Assembly: GCF_023091245.1 (NCBI RefSeq)
Contig: NZ_JAHWXN010000001.1
Span: forward strand, 1,550,001 to 1,614,000
Direction: 5' to 3'
Length of the DNA: 64,000 nucleotides
Source of the DNA: Microbacterium croceum
Lineage (GTDB): Bacteria; Actinomycetota; Actinomycetes; Actinomycetales; Microbacteriaceae
Shown: positions 1 to 8,319 of the stretch, piece after piece
Layout of the letters: each line of letters starts with the position of its first letter
Position numbering within the stretch: position 1 is the first letter of the stretch
The notes under the pieces: model-generated
Database searches by the model: none
Seen by the model: the letters and a program-made list of their open reading frames with translations, nothing else
What the model was told of the DNA's origin: nothing
Translations under genes and position numbers: made by a program

Positions 1-252
1 CAGCGGTGCCCCGTCGACATCGCCGAGCGCCTCCCATCCGGCCCGTGCGCGCACCAGCAGGTCGAGGTAGTGGTCCTGGGAGTAGGCGTTGTTGAAGTTG
101 CGGGTCGCGCCGTGCGACGCACCCTCGTGGTGGCCGCGGGCGAAACGCTCCAGCACCACGGGCCGGCGCCCGCGCCGCGTCAGCTCCCAGGCCGTCGCCA
201 ACCCCATCACGCCGCCGCCGACCACCGCGACGTCCACCGCATCCGTCGTCAT
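1..252 (-). CDS. FAD-dependent oxidoreductase, sarcosine oxidase-like (N-terminal part only)
   Basis: The reading frame starts at an ATG (252-250) and runs off the left edge, so only 84 residues are visible. They open with a dinucleotide-binding fold (VAVVGGGVMGLATAWEL), then an acidic strand end (VVLERF) and the segment GASHGATRNF, which resembles the flavin-contact region of monomeric sarcosine oxidase and N-methyl-amino-acid oxidases of the DAO family. Such enzymes oxidise secondary or N-methylated amines to an imine with release of H2O2. The gene is divergent from guaB3 with a 69-nt gap. The substrate cannot be told from this fragment; a general DAO-family oxidase is the alternative. Confidence 0.75.
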   Translation of the reverse strand, partial: MTTDAVDVAVVGGGVMGLATAWELTRRGRRPVVLERFARGHHEGASHGATRNFNNAYSQDHYLDLLVRARAGWEALGDVDGAPL

Positions 253-309
253 GCCTGCCTCCCGATGTCGGATCCAGTCTCCCAGCCATCGCACGGCTCG
301 GCTCCCGGG

Positions 310-321
310 TAGGCTGGACGG
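310..321 (+). promoter_or_regulatory. -10 box of a leaderless promoter for guaB3
   Basis: TAGGCT lies at 310-315, followed by exactly 6 nt before the GTG at 322. This spacing puts the transcript start at or next to the start codon, and no Shine-Dalgarno sequence is present. The same arrangement recurs at many genes in the window. Confidence 0.55.
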
Positions 322-1443
322 GTGACCATGGAGATCGAGCTCGGCCGAGGAAAGCGCGCGCGTCGCGCGTACACGTTCGACGACATCGCGGTGGTGCCAT
401 CGAGGCGCACGCGCAACCCGGAGGACGTGTCGACCGCATGGACGATCGACGCCTTCGGCTTCGAGATCCCCGTGCTGGGAGCCCCGATGGACTCCGTCGT
501 GAGTCCGCAGACGGCGATCATGCTCGGGCAGCTCGGCGGGTTGGGGGTCCTCGATCTCGAGGGGCTGTGGACGCGCTACGAGAGCCCGGAGCCGCTGCTC
601 GCGCAGATCGCGGGGCTCGACGACGCGCAGGCGACCGTGCGCATGCAGGAGCTGTATGCGGAGCCGATCAAGCCCGAGCTCATCACACGCCGTCTCGCCG
701 AGATCCGCGACGCCGGTGTCACGGTCGCCGGCTCTCTGACGCCGCAGCGCACGCAGGAGTACTACGACACCGTCGCGGCTGCCGGGGTCGACCTGTTCGT
801 CATCCGCGGCACCACGGTGTCGGCCGAGCACGTGTCCAGCGTGGCCGAGCCCCTCAACCTGAAGAAGTTCATCTACGACCTCGACGTGCCCGTCATCGTG
901 GGAGGCGCGGCGACCTACACCGCCGCTCTGCACCTGATGCGTACGGGAGCGGCCGGGGTGCTCGTCGGCTTCGGTGGGGGAGCGGCGTCCACGACGCGCG
1001 CGACCCTCGGCATCCACGCCCCGATGGCCACGGCGGTCTCCGACGTCGCGGCGGCGCGTCGTGACTACCTCGACGAGTCCGGCGGACGTTACGTGCACGT
1101 GATCGCCGACGGCGGCGTCGGCACGTCCGGCGACATCGTCAAGGCGCTCGCCATGGGCGCGGACGCCGTCATGCTCGGCGTCGCGCTGGCCCGCGCCACC
1201 GATGCTCCCGGTCGCGGATTCCACTGGGGACCCGAGGCGCATCACCCCAAGCTGCCCCGTGGACACCGCGTGCATGTCGGCGGCATCGGCACGCTCGAAG
1301 AGATCCTGTACGGCCCCGCGCCCGTCGCGGACGGCACGGCGAACCTGATCGGCGCGCTGCGCAAGTCCATGGCGACCACCGGCTACTCGGACCTCAAGGA
1401 GTTCCAGCGGGTCGAGGTCGTGCTGGCTCCGTACGAGGCCTGA
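322..1443 (+). CDS. guaB3: GuaB3 family IMP dehydrogenase-related protein
   Basis: A 373-residue (beta/alpha)8 protein of the IMPDH/GMPR family without CBS domains, as expected for actinobacterial GuaB3. The N-terminal PDR segment (FDDIAVVPSRRTR), the GAPMDS motif, the phosphate-binding loops (IADGGVGTSGDIVKALAMGADAVMLG in two adjoining pieces) and the C-terminal YSDLKEFQRVE are all present. The loop that carries the catalytic cysteine in IMPDH reads GGGAASTTR here, so a serine (residue 223) stands in the cysteine position. Normal IMPDH chemistry is therefore doubtful. I used the GTG at 322 because of the upstream -10 box; ATG at 328 is the alternative. Confidence 0.9.
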   Translation: MTMEIELGRGKRARRAYTFDDIAVVPSRRTRNPEDVSTAWTIDAFGFEIPVLGAPMDSVVSPQTAIMLGQLGGLGVLDLEGLWTRYESPEPLLAQIAGLDDAQATVRMQELYAEPIKPELITRRLAEIRDAGVTVAGSLTPQRTQEYYDTVAAAGVDLFVIRGTTVSAEHVSSVAEPLNLKKFIYDLDVPVIVGGAATYTAALHLMRTGAAGVLVGFGGGAASTTRATLGIHAPMATAVSDVAAARRDYLDESGGRYVHVIADGGVGTSGDIVKALAMGADAVMLGVALARATDAPGRGFHWGPEAHHPKLPRGHRVHVGGIGTLEEILYGPAPVADGTANLIGALRKSMATTGYSDLKEFQRVEVVLAPYEA

Positions 1444-1460
1444 AGGCCGCACCAGACGCC

Positions 1461-2258
1461 GTGACATCCCCTTCGCTGTTCCCGCCCACGCTGCGTGAGG
1501 TCATGCTGCGCAGACGCTGGATCGGGATGCTGTTGCTGTGCCTCGTGGTGGCAGGCGTCTTCGCGTGGCTCGGACAGTGGCAGCTCGAACGGGCGATCGA
1601 GACCGATCCGCCGCCCGCCGGCGTGACGGAGCAGGTCCAGCCGCTTACGGACGTGCTCGGGCCGGGGGAGTACCTGCCCGAGCCGCTGGTCGGTCAGCGG
1701 GTGGAGACGGCAGGCTCGTGGGTCGCCGATGACTTCCTCGTGGTCTCGCACCGGTTCAACGACGGCGTCGAGGGCTACTGGGTCACCGGTCAGCTGCGCG
1801 TCGCGGAGCGCACGTCGATCGCCGTCGCCATCGGGTGGACGGCCGATCGCGCCGCCGCCGATGCGGCAGCCGCAACGCTGAACGAAGAGGCGGACGACGC
1901 GGAGGTGAAGATCAGCGGCCGTATCATCTCCGATGAGGGGCCGGGGGTCCCCCCGCAGGCGGAGCCGGAGCGGATGGACCGGATGTCGACGGCGGCGCTG
2001 CTCAGTCGCTGGCATGACATCGATCAGCTCGACGTCTACCGGCCGTATCTGGCGTCGACGACCGCGCTCGCGGGTCTCGACGACATCGACTCTCCCGCCC
2101 CCGAAGAGCTGTCGCCGGTCAACTGGTTGAACGTCTTCTACGCGGTCGAGTGGGCGATCTTCGCCGGCTTCGCGTTCTACCTCTGGTATCGCCTGGCCAA
2201 GGACGCCTGGGAGCGCGAGGTCGAGGAGTTCGAGGACGCCCAGGCCGCGTCCGCCTGA
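1461..2258 (+). CDS. SURF1 family cytochrome oxidase assembly protein
   Basis: A 265-residue membrane protein with two helices at its ends: one at about residues 17-37, followed by the family motif LGQWQLERA, and one near residues 222-244. The region between them is exposed outside. This is the SURF1 plan; family members help insert haem into subunit I of aa3-type cytochrome oxidase. The start is a GTG 17 nt after the guaB3 stop, so the two genes may be co-transcribed, though no functional link is obvious. No oxidase genes are in view. Several other GTG codons are not competitive because they would remove the first helix. Confidence 0.85.
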   Translation: MTSPSLFPPTLREVMLRRRWIGMLLLCLVVAGVFAWLGQWQLERAIETDPPPAGVTEQVQPLTDVLGPGEYLPEPLVGQRVETAGSWVADDFLVVSHRFNDGVEGYWVTGQLRVAERTSIAVAIGWTADRAAADAAAATLNEEADDAEVKISGRIISDEGPGVPPQAEPERMDRMSTAALLSRWHDIDQLDVYRPYLASTTALAGLDDIDSPAPEELSPVNWLNVFYAVEWAIFAGFAFYLWYRLAKDAWEREVEEFEDAQAASA

Positions 2259-2310
2259 CGGATTTCCGCGCTGATCTGCGGCGGATTTCTCACGCTCTGC
2301 GCGCGCACCA

Positions 2311-2332
2311 CCTCGGTGAGCACTCGGTGACC
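2311..2332 (-). promoter_or_regulatory. Candidate PhoP (Pho) box
   Basis: Read on the minus strand, two 11-nt direct repeats GGTCACCGAGT and GCTCACCGAGG stand head to tail. Their shared core resembles the GTTCACC unit of actinobacterial PhoP boxes, which also repeats every 11 nt. The box ends 15 nt before a -35 element, a position suited to activation. The downstream gene encodes a phosphate-scavenging nuclease/nucleotidase, which agrees with Pho control. Only two units are seen and both deviate from consensus in one base. Confidence 0.45.
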
Positions 2333-2347
2333 AATCGGCAAACACCA

Positions 2348-2376
2348 TTGAGGATGTCGGATCCCCTCCGTATGCT
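2348..2376 (+). promoter_or_regulatory. Promoter of the secreted nuclease gene
   Basis: TTGAGG (2348-2353) and TATGCT (2371-2376) are separated by 17 nt, a near-ideal housekeeping promoter. Transcription would begin near 2383, giving a leader of about 100 nt before the ATG at 2486. Confidence 0.6.
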
Positions 2377-2412
2377 CGCAACATGTGCGCACGCTGGGAG
2401 AGTTCCTTGCGT

Positions 2413-2452
2413 GTCGTGACAGATTCCCCAGAGTCGTGACGGATTCCCCAGA
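2413..2452 (+). repeat. Tandem 20-bp repeat in the leader of the nuclease gene
   Basis: Two adjacent 20-nt copies beginning GTCGTGAC and ending GATTCCCCAGA differ in one base (A at 2421, G at 2441). They lie in the untranslated leader between the predicted transcript start and the ribosome-binding site GAGGAGA (2471-2477). They could be a protein-binding site or a recent slippage duplication. Confidence 0.7.
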
Positions 2453-2485
2453 GAAGTCACACAACCGATCGAGGAGACAGCACCG

Positions 2486-5400
2486 ATGATGTCCGCCCCA
2501 CTCGATGAGAACCGCACGGTTCCCGTCCTGCATCGCACGCACAGGGGGCGCATCGGCGCTCTCGCCGTGACCTGCGTCGCCGCGCTGAGCTTCGGCTCGC
2601 TGACCGCCGTCCCCGCCTTCGCCGATCCCTCGGGCTCCGGCCTCGTGATCAACGAGGCCTACCTGTCCGGCGGGAGCGCCGGCGCCGCGTTCACGAACAA
2701 GTTCGTCGAACTGTACAACCCGACGAGCGCCCCGATCACGCTCGACGGCATGTCGTTGCAGTACCGATCGGCCACCGGCACGGGTAACTTCAACGGCGTC
2801 GCGCCTCTTACGGGTGTCGTCCCCGCCGGCGGCTATTACCTGGTGCAGGGCAACAGCAACGGCACGAACGGGGCTGCTCTGCCCACGCCGGATGCGGTCA
2901 CCACCCTCACACCCAGTGGTACGAACGGAACGCTCGCGCTGGTCGAGGGCACGACGGCGGTCGCTCTCACGCCGGGTTCGGCGGCCGGCGCCGACGGCGT
3001 CATCGACCTGCTCGGCTACGGCACCTCGAACACCTTCGAGGGCGCTGCGGCCACCGCTCCGGCCGGGAACGCCGACGTCAAGTCGCTGAACCGCACGAAC
3101 GGCGCCGACACCGATGACAACAAGGCGGACTTCTCGCTGTCGGCCACGATCACTCCGCAGAACTCCGGCGGCACCGACCCCGGTACCGACCCCGGCACCG
3201 ATCCCGGTACCGAGCCGGCGACGGCGACGATCGCCGAGGTGCAGGGGACGACCGACGTCTCGCCGTTCGACGGCAAGACCGTCACCGTGCAGGGCGTCGT
3301 CACCGGCGACTACCGCACCGGCGGCTACAAGGGCATCTCGATCCAGACGCAGGGCTCCGGTGGTGCCACCGATGCTACTCCCGGTGCCTCCGACGGCATC
3401 TTCGTCTTCCTGAACGCACTCGCTCCGGCGCTGGAGATCGGCGATCTCGTCTCCGTCACCGGCACCGTGAGCGAGTACTTCGGTCAGACCCAGATCGCCC
3501 CCTCCGCGCTCAGCGGCATCTCGGTGGTGACCGCAGGCGTGGGCGTTCCCGAGGCGACCCCGCTGCCCGACACCGTGGTCGGCGCCGACCGTGAGCAGTA
3601 CGAGAACATGCTCGTCGCTCCCACCGGCACCTACCGGCTCGCGTCGAGTCACCAGCTCTACAACTTCGGAACGCTCTGGCTGAACGCCGGTGACGACCTG
3701 AACGTCAAGAGCACAGAGACCACGCGCCCCGGCGACGATGCGGCGGCCATCGCTGCGGCCAACCGCGCGAACCGCATCTTCCTCGATGACGGGTGGTCCG
3801 TGCAGATCAACAACAACGCCCACACCGGCGAGCAGCCGTACTTCACGAAGGACGCGGTGGTCCGTAACGGCGACGTCGTCGACTTCAGCGACAGCGGCTA
3901 CATCCTGCAGTGGGGCTTCGACGACTGGCGGCTGCAGCCGATCGTCCCGATCGACGACTCGGCCTCGGCAGATCTGAAGGCCGGATTCGAGGCGAGCAAC
4001 CCGCGCACCGAGTCCGCGCCGGAGGTCGGCGGCGACGCGCAGGTCGCGTCGTTCAACGTCTACAACTACTTCACGACCCTGAAGTCCGAGAACTCGAACG
4101 CTCGTGGTGCGGCGAACGCAGCGCAGTTCGCGATCCAGAAGTCGAAGATCGTCGCGGCGATCAACGGACTCGACGCCGAGATCGTCTCGCTCATGGAGAT
4201 CGAGAACTCGGTCAAGCTCGGAAAGCCCATCGACACCGCACTCGCGGACCTGGTCGACGGGCTGAACGACGCGGCCGGCAGCGAGGTCTGGGCCTACGTG
4301 CCCACTCCGGATGCGCTGAACGACGCGGCGACGACCGACTACATCACCAACGCGATCATCTACAAGAAGGACGCGGTCTCGCCGGTCGGCGAGAGCGCGA
4401 CGGTCACGGATGAGACGGTCTGGGGCAACGCCCGCGAGCCGATCGCACAGGCGTTCGACATCGACGGTCGCGTCGTGAACGTGGTCGCGAACCACCTGAA
4501 GTCCAAGTCGCCGCCCACCGGTGCCGGCGCCGAGCCGGCCGACGGACAGGGCTTCTTCAACGCCGACCGCGTCGCGCAGGCCGAGGCCATCCTCGCGTTC
4601 ACCGAGGAGCTGGAAGAGACCTCGGGTTCCAGCGACACCCTGCTCATCGGTGACTTCAACGCGTACAGCGAGGAAGACCCCATCGACGTCTTCACCTCGA
4701 ACGGCTGGAGCGACCTCGTCGCCGACAAGACCGACGGCCAGTACACCTACTCGTTCGACGGTGAGCTCGGATCGCTCGACCACGTGATCGCCTCGCCCTC
4801 GCTGGCGTCGTCGATCACCGGAGCTGGCGTGTGGACCATCAACTCGCCCGAGTGGAGCGACCGCGGCTACGCGTTCGGCGCCGCGGAGGCCGGTACGCCG
4901 TTCCGCTCCAGCGACCACGACCCGATCATCGTCGGCGTCTCCTCGGAGATCCCGCCGGTGAGCATCGACGTCGTCACGATCAACGACTTCCACGGTCGGA
5001 TCGAGGCGGATGGCGCCGCTGCGGGAGCAGCCGTCGTGGCTGGAGCAGTCAAGCAGTTCCGTGAGGAGAACCCGAACACGATCTTCGCCGGAGCCGGCGA
5101 CCTGATCGGCGCCTCGACGTTCACCTCGTTCATCAACGACGACAACCCCACGATCGACGCGCTGAACGCGGCCGGGCTCGATGTGAGCGCCGCGGGCAAC
5201 CACGAGTTCGACCAGGGCTGGGAGGACCTGCGCGACCGCGTGCAGGATCGCGCGGACTGGGAGTACATCTCCTCGAACGTGTTCCTCACCGAGACCGGGG
5301 AGCCTGCGCTCGCGCCTGCCTGGGTCAAGGAGCTCGACGGCGTGAAGGTCGGCTTCATCGGGGCCGTGACGGAGGACCTCGACTCGCTGGTGTCCCCGGA

Positions 5401-7120
5401 AGGCATCGCCGACCTCGAGGTGCGCAGCATCGTCGACTCCGTGAACGCGGTGGCCGATGACCTGCGCGACGGCGACGAGTCCAACGGCGAGGCGGATGTC
5501 ATCATCCTGCTCGTGCACGAGGGGGCGTCGAGCGTGGAGCTGTCGAGCATCACGGAGGACTCTCCGCTGGGTGAGATCGTCTACGGCGTCGACCAGGACG
5601 TCGACGCGATCGTGTCGGCGCACACACACCTCGCGTACAACCACGTCATCGACGGCCGCCCGGTCGTCTCGGCGGGCCAGTACGGCGAGAACCTGGGTCT
5701 GATGAACCTCCAGGTCGACCCGAAGACGAAGGATCTGATCTCGATCACCAACGAGATCAAGCCCCTCACCTCCGCGGGCAAGCCGCTGTATCCCGCAGTG
5801 CCGGAGGTCGCGGACATCGTCGCGAAGGCGAAGGCCGAGGCCGACGTGCTCGGCGCGATCAAGGTCGGCGACATCTCGGCCGACTTCAATCGCGCACGTC
5901 AGAGTGACGGCAAGACGGAGAACCGGGGTGGCGAATCCACGATCGGCAACTTCGTGGCGGACGTGCAGCAGTGGTCCACCGGGGCGGACATCGCCCTGAT
6001 GAACCCCGGCGGCATCCGCGCCAACCTCACGTACGCCTCGACCGGAGCATCCGACCCCGACGGCAACGTGACCTACCGCGAGGCCGCCACGGTGCAGCCG
6101 TTCGCCAACACGCTGGTGACGCTGACGCTCACGGGTGCGCAGCTGAAGAGTGTGCTGGAGGAGCAGTGGCAGCCGGCGGGCTCCGCGCGTCCGTTCCTCA
6201 AGCTCGGCGTCTCGAAAGGTCTGGTGTACACCTACGACCCCACGGCAGCGCAGGGCTCGCGCGTCACCTCGATCACTCTGAACGGCACGGCGATCGATCC
6301 GGCGGCGAACTACACGGTCGCCGCCAACTCCTTCCTCGCCGCCGGTGGAGACAACTTCTTCACCTTCAAGGAGGGCACGGGCAAGCGCGACACCGGGAAG
6401 ATCGACCTGCAGTCGATGGTCGACTGGTTCGACGCGAACAAGACCGCTGCTCCCGACTACGCCCAGCGCGCGGTCGGTGTGACGGTCAGCCCGGCGGATG
6501 CCGACGGCTACAGCGCCGGTGACCAGGTGACGGTCGCCCTCTCCTCGCTGGCGTTCAGCGCAGGGGAGCCGGCTCCGGGAGCCGTGACGCTCTCGCTGGG
6601 CGACACGCAGCTCGCCACCGGAACGGTCGACCCTGCCGTGGTCGACACCACGGATGAAGGTGGGCGTGCGAGCCTGACGTTCACGGTGCCCTCGGGCGTC
6701 TTCGGCGAGCAGCAGCTCACCGTCGCGGTCGCCGGTACCGGGACCACGGTGCAGGTGCCGTTCACGATCGCCGGCGAAGAAGCGTTCGCAGGCACGATCG
6801 CGCTCGGCTCCACCAAGGTGACCGCGGGCAAGAAGCTGCAGATCACCGGCGAGGGCTACGTGCCGGGAGAGACCGTGACGATCGAGCTGCAGGCCAAGAA
6901 GGGCAAGCCGGTCGAGGTCGGCACCGTGCAGGTGGGTGCAGACGGGAAGTTCTCGACGTCGGTGACCGTGCCGAAGAGCGCTCCCTCTGGCAAGTACACC
7001 GTCTCGGCGGCTCAGGCCGATGGCGACGCGGCGACCGCCACGGTCACCGTGAACCGCGCCGGCGGCATCATCGGTGCGATCCTCGACTGGCTCTGGGATC
7101 TGCTGACCCGATGGTTCTGA
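2486..7120 (+). CDS. Secreted ExeM/NucH-type nuclease fused to a 5'-nucleotidase
   Basis: A 1544-residue exported protein. A signal peptide ends at about residue 46 (cut after AFA). Then follow a lamin-tail domain (about 50-190), a PGTD-repeat linker, an OB-fold segment (about 250-330), an exonuclease/endonuclease/phosphatase domain (about 515-815; LLIGDFNAYSEEDP and SSDHDPI are its metal/catalytic motifs), and a metallophosphatase domain starting at the DFHG near residue 834 with GNHEFD near 904 and HTH near 1045. The 5'-nucleotidase C-terminal domain begins near GGESTIGNF (about 1148), followed by Ig-like repeats and a short hydrophobic tail without a sorting motif. It should cut extracellular nucleic acid and dephosphorylate the nucleotides. 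The start follows GAGGAGA by 8 nt; ATG 2489 is also possible. Confidence 0.9.
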   Translation: MMSAPLDENRTVPVLHRTHRGRIGALAVTCVAALSFGSLTAVPAFADPSGSGLVINEAYLSGGSAGAAFTNKFVELYNPTSAPITLDGMSLQYRSATGTGNFNGVAPLTGVVPAGGYYLVQGNSNGTNGAALPTPDAVTTLTPSGTNGTLALVEGTTAVALTPGSAAGADGVIDLLGYGTSNTFEGAAATAPAGNADVKSLNRTNGADTDDNKADFSLSATITPQNSGGTDPGTDPGTDPGTEPATATIAEVQGTTDVSPFDGKTVTVQGVVTGDYRTGGYKGISIQTQGSGGATDATPGASDGIFVFLNALAPALEIGDLVSVTGTVSEYFGQTQIAPSALSGISVVTAGVGVPEATPLPDTVVGADREQYENMLVAPTGTYRLASSHQLYNFGTLWLNAGDDLNVKSTETTRPGDDAAAIAAANRANRIFLDDGWSVQINNNAHTGEQPYFTKDAVVRNGDVVDFSDSGYILQWGFDDWRLQPIVPIDDSASADLKAGFEASNPRTESAPEVGGDAQVASFNVYNYFTTLKSENSNARGAANAAQFAIQKSKIVAAINGLDAEIVSLMEIENSVKLGKPIDTALADLVDGLNDAAGSEVWAYVPTPDALNDAATTDYITNAIIYKKDAVSPVGESATVTDETVWGNAREPIAQAFDIDGRVVNVVANHLKSKSPPTGAGAEPADGQGFFNADRVAQAEAILAFTEELEETSGSSDTLLIGDFNAYSEEDPIDVFTSNGWSDLVADKTDGQYTYSFDGELGSLDHVIASPSLASSITGAGVWTINSPEWSDRGYAFGAAEAGTPFRSSDHDPIIVGVSSEIPPVSIDVVTINDFHGRIEADGAAAGAAVVAGAVKQFREENPNTIFAGAGDLIGASTFTSFINDDNPTIDALNAAGLDVSAAGNHEFDQGWEDLRDRVQDRADWEYISSNVFLTETGEPALAPAWVKELDGVKVGFIGAVTEDLDSLVSPEGIADLEVRSIVDSVNAVADDLRDGDESNGEADVIILLVHEGASSVELSSITEDSPLGEIVYGVDQDVDAIVSAHTHLAYNHVIDGRPVVSAGQYGENLGLMNLQVDPKTKDLISITNEIKPLTSAGKPLYPAVPEVADIVAKAKAEADVLGAIKVGDISADFNRARQSDGKTENRGGESTIGNFVADVQQWSTGADIALMNPGGIRANLTYASTGASDPDGNVTYREAATVQPFANTLVTLTLTGAQLKSVLEEQWQPAGSARPFLKLGVSKGLVYTYDPTAAQGSRVTSITLNGTAIDPAANYTVAANSFLAAGGDNFFTFKEGTGKRDTGKIDLQSMVDWFDANKTAAPDYAQRAVGVTVSPADADGYSAGDQVTVALSSLAFSAGEPAPGAVTLSLGDTQLATGTVDPAVVDTTDEGGRASLTFTVPSGVFGEQQLTVAVAGTGTTVQVPFTIAGEEAFAGTIALGSTKVTAGKKLQITGEGYVPGETVTIELQAKKGKPVEVGTVQVGADGKFSTSVTVPKSAPSGKYTVSAAQADGDAATATVTVNRAGGIIGAILDWLWDLLTRWF

Positions 7121-7140
7121 TGCCGTAGTCGGACACCACA

Positions 7141-7174
7141 AGAGGCCGCCGGGGGGATGACCCCGGCGGCCTCT
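7141..7174. terminator. Strong hairpin terminator after the nuclease gene
   Basis: A perfect 14-bp stem (7141-7154 with 7161-7174) encloses a 6-nt loop, 20 nt after the stop codon. There is no clear T-run, which is common in high-GC actinobacteria. It can act for either strand. Confidence 0.85.
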
Positions 7175-7200
7175 GCCGTGTCCGATGGTCTCGAGAGTGC

Positions 7201-7260
7201 GGAGATCGGCGAGATCTCGGACCGGATCCGAGCATCCGGTCCTGGATGCGGCGGATCTCC
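7201..7260. repeat. Structured dyad between convergent genes
   Basis: GGACCGGAT (7219-7227) pairs perfectly with ATCCGGTCC (7234-7242) around a 6-nt loop. Outside it GGAGATC (7201-7207) pairs with GATCTCC (7254-7260), and CGAGATCTCG at 7210-7219 is self-complementary. It lies between the nuclease and deoR-type stops and may end the regulator transcript or be a REP-like element. Confidence 0.5.
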
Positions 7261-7278
7261 GAGATTCGGCAGACCCCG

Positions 7279-8085
7279 CTACGGCGTGAGCACCTGCACG
7301 TCCGCCTGCGCGAGCGCCGCGGCGATGCGCGGAGGCGGGGGAGCGTCGGTGATGAGGTAGTCCGCGCGGTCGAGGTGCGCGATCTGGGCGAAGAAGCGCC
7401 GCCCGAGCTTCGAGGAGTCGGCGAGGATCGCGGTGCGCTCGGCGCGCTGCATCATCTCCGACATCATGGCGGCATCGCCGAGGTTCGACGCCGAGTACCC
7501 GGCCTCGTCGACCGCGCCGACTGCGATCAGCGCGAGGTCGCAGCGGATGTCGACCTCGGGGCCCCCGGGCGTCATGGTGAACGTCACGGGTCCCGTCGTG
7601 GCCTGGGTGATCGAGCGCACCGCGCCACCGAACACGTAGAGGTCGCGGAATGCCGAGGGGGCGATCTCCGCCGGGATGCGGAGGTTGTTGGTCGCGATCG
7701 TCAGGTCCTGGTGGTTGCGCAGAGCGCGGGTCACGGCGAGAGTCGTGGTGCCGGCGTTCATCATGATGACGGAGCCGTCCTCCACGAGACCAGCCGCGAT
7801 GCGGGCGATCCTCTCCTTCTCCTCGGTCTGCACGCGCATGCGCACGTCGAGGCCGCGGTCTTTGAGGGGGCCGCTCGCCGCGCTGACCGCGCCGCCGTGC
7901 GTGCGCACGAGCACCCCTTCGCGATCGAGCTGGTCGAGGTCCCTGCGGATCGTGTCGATCGAGACCCCGAAGTGCTCGGCGAGGTCGCTGACCGTCACCT
8001 GTCCCGTCTGTTCGACGTAGGTGGCGAGATCTGCCTTCCTTCCCGCAGGGAGGCGACGTCGTTGTGCCGGTCCTGGAGCATCCAT
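7279..8085 (-). CDS. DeoR family transcriptional regulator
   Basis: A 268-residue regulator with an N-terminal DeoR helix-turn-helix at about residues 16-68 (VSDLAEHFGVSIDTIRRDL followed by RTHGGAV) and a C-terminal sugar-phosphate-sensing domain of the isomerase-like fold, with the typical NAGTTT loop. It is divergent from the sugar ABC importer, so it most likely represses that importer and the following aldolase/kinase/isomerase genes until a phosphorylated sugar is bound. The inducer is not known. The 234-nt region between the two starts holds the probable operators. Confidence 0.88.
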   Translation of the reverse strand: MDAPGPAQRRRLPAGRKADLATYVEQTGQVTVSDLAEHFGVSIDTIRRDLDQLDREGVLVRTHGGAVSAASGPLKDRGLDVRMRVQTEEKERIARIAAGLVEDGSVIMMNAGTTTLAVTRALRNHQDLTIATNNLRIPAEIAPSAFRDLYVFGGAVRSITQATTGPVTFTMTPGGPEVDIRCDLALIAVGAVDEAGYSASNLGDAAMMSEMMQRAERTAILADSSKLGRRFFAQIAHLDRADYLITDAPPPPRIAAALAQADVQVLTP

Positions 8086-8224
8086 GCAGACATATTTAGC
8101 ACATCATCGGGACAAACGCGGCATACATGCGCAGAAAACCGCAACTTGGTCACGGTTCGGCCACGACCACATGAAATCCGCGTGTTTACGGGCCTATGGC
8201 GACGCATGACAGCAGGAGAACCCC

Positions 8225-8254
8225 TTGACGTTTCCGCAGATGTCGGCATAACAT
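8225..8254 (+). promoter_or_regulatory. Promoter of the sugar ABC importer operon
   Basis: TTGACG (8225-8230) and TAACAT (8249-8254) are 18 nt apart, about 65 nt before the start codon. A 9-mer AAAACCGCA occurs at 8135-8143 and again at 8260-8268, flanking this promoter, and GCAT-AC-ATGC at 8121-8130 is an inverted repeat; any of these could be DeoR contact sites. The rest of the 8086-8316 gap shows nothing else I recognise. Confidence 0.5.
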
Positions 8255-8319
8255 GGCTCAAAACCGCATGAACAAGCATTGAAGCGCGTGATGCGGCACG
8301 ATCTCGAAGAGGAGAAGTG

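Noticed and set aside
2413..2452. CRISPR-like repeat
   Set aside because: Only two abutting copies with no spacers and no cas genes anywhere in the window.
2177..7141. A 1654-codon open frame antisense to the nuclease gene
   Set aside because: It is the antisense shadow that high-GC third-position bias creates opposite a long gene. Its protein is low-complexity Arg/Asp/Val-rich and contains no domain, while the plus-strand frame has full domain content.
7201..7260. tRNA or riboswitch fold in the nested dyad
   Set aside because: No cloverleaf, no T-loop consensus and no downstream gene on a strand that such a switch could control; the convergent position fits a terminator or repeat better.
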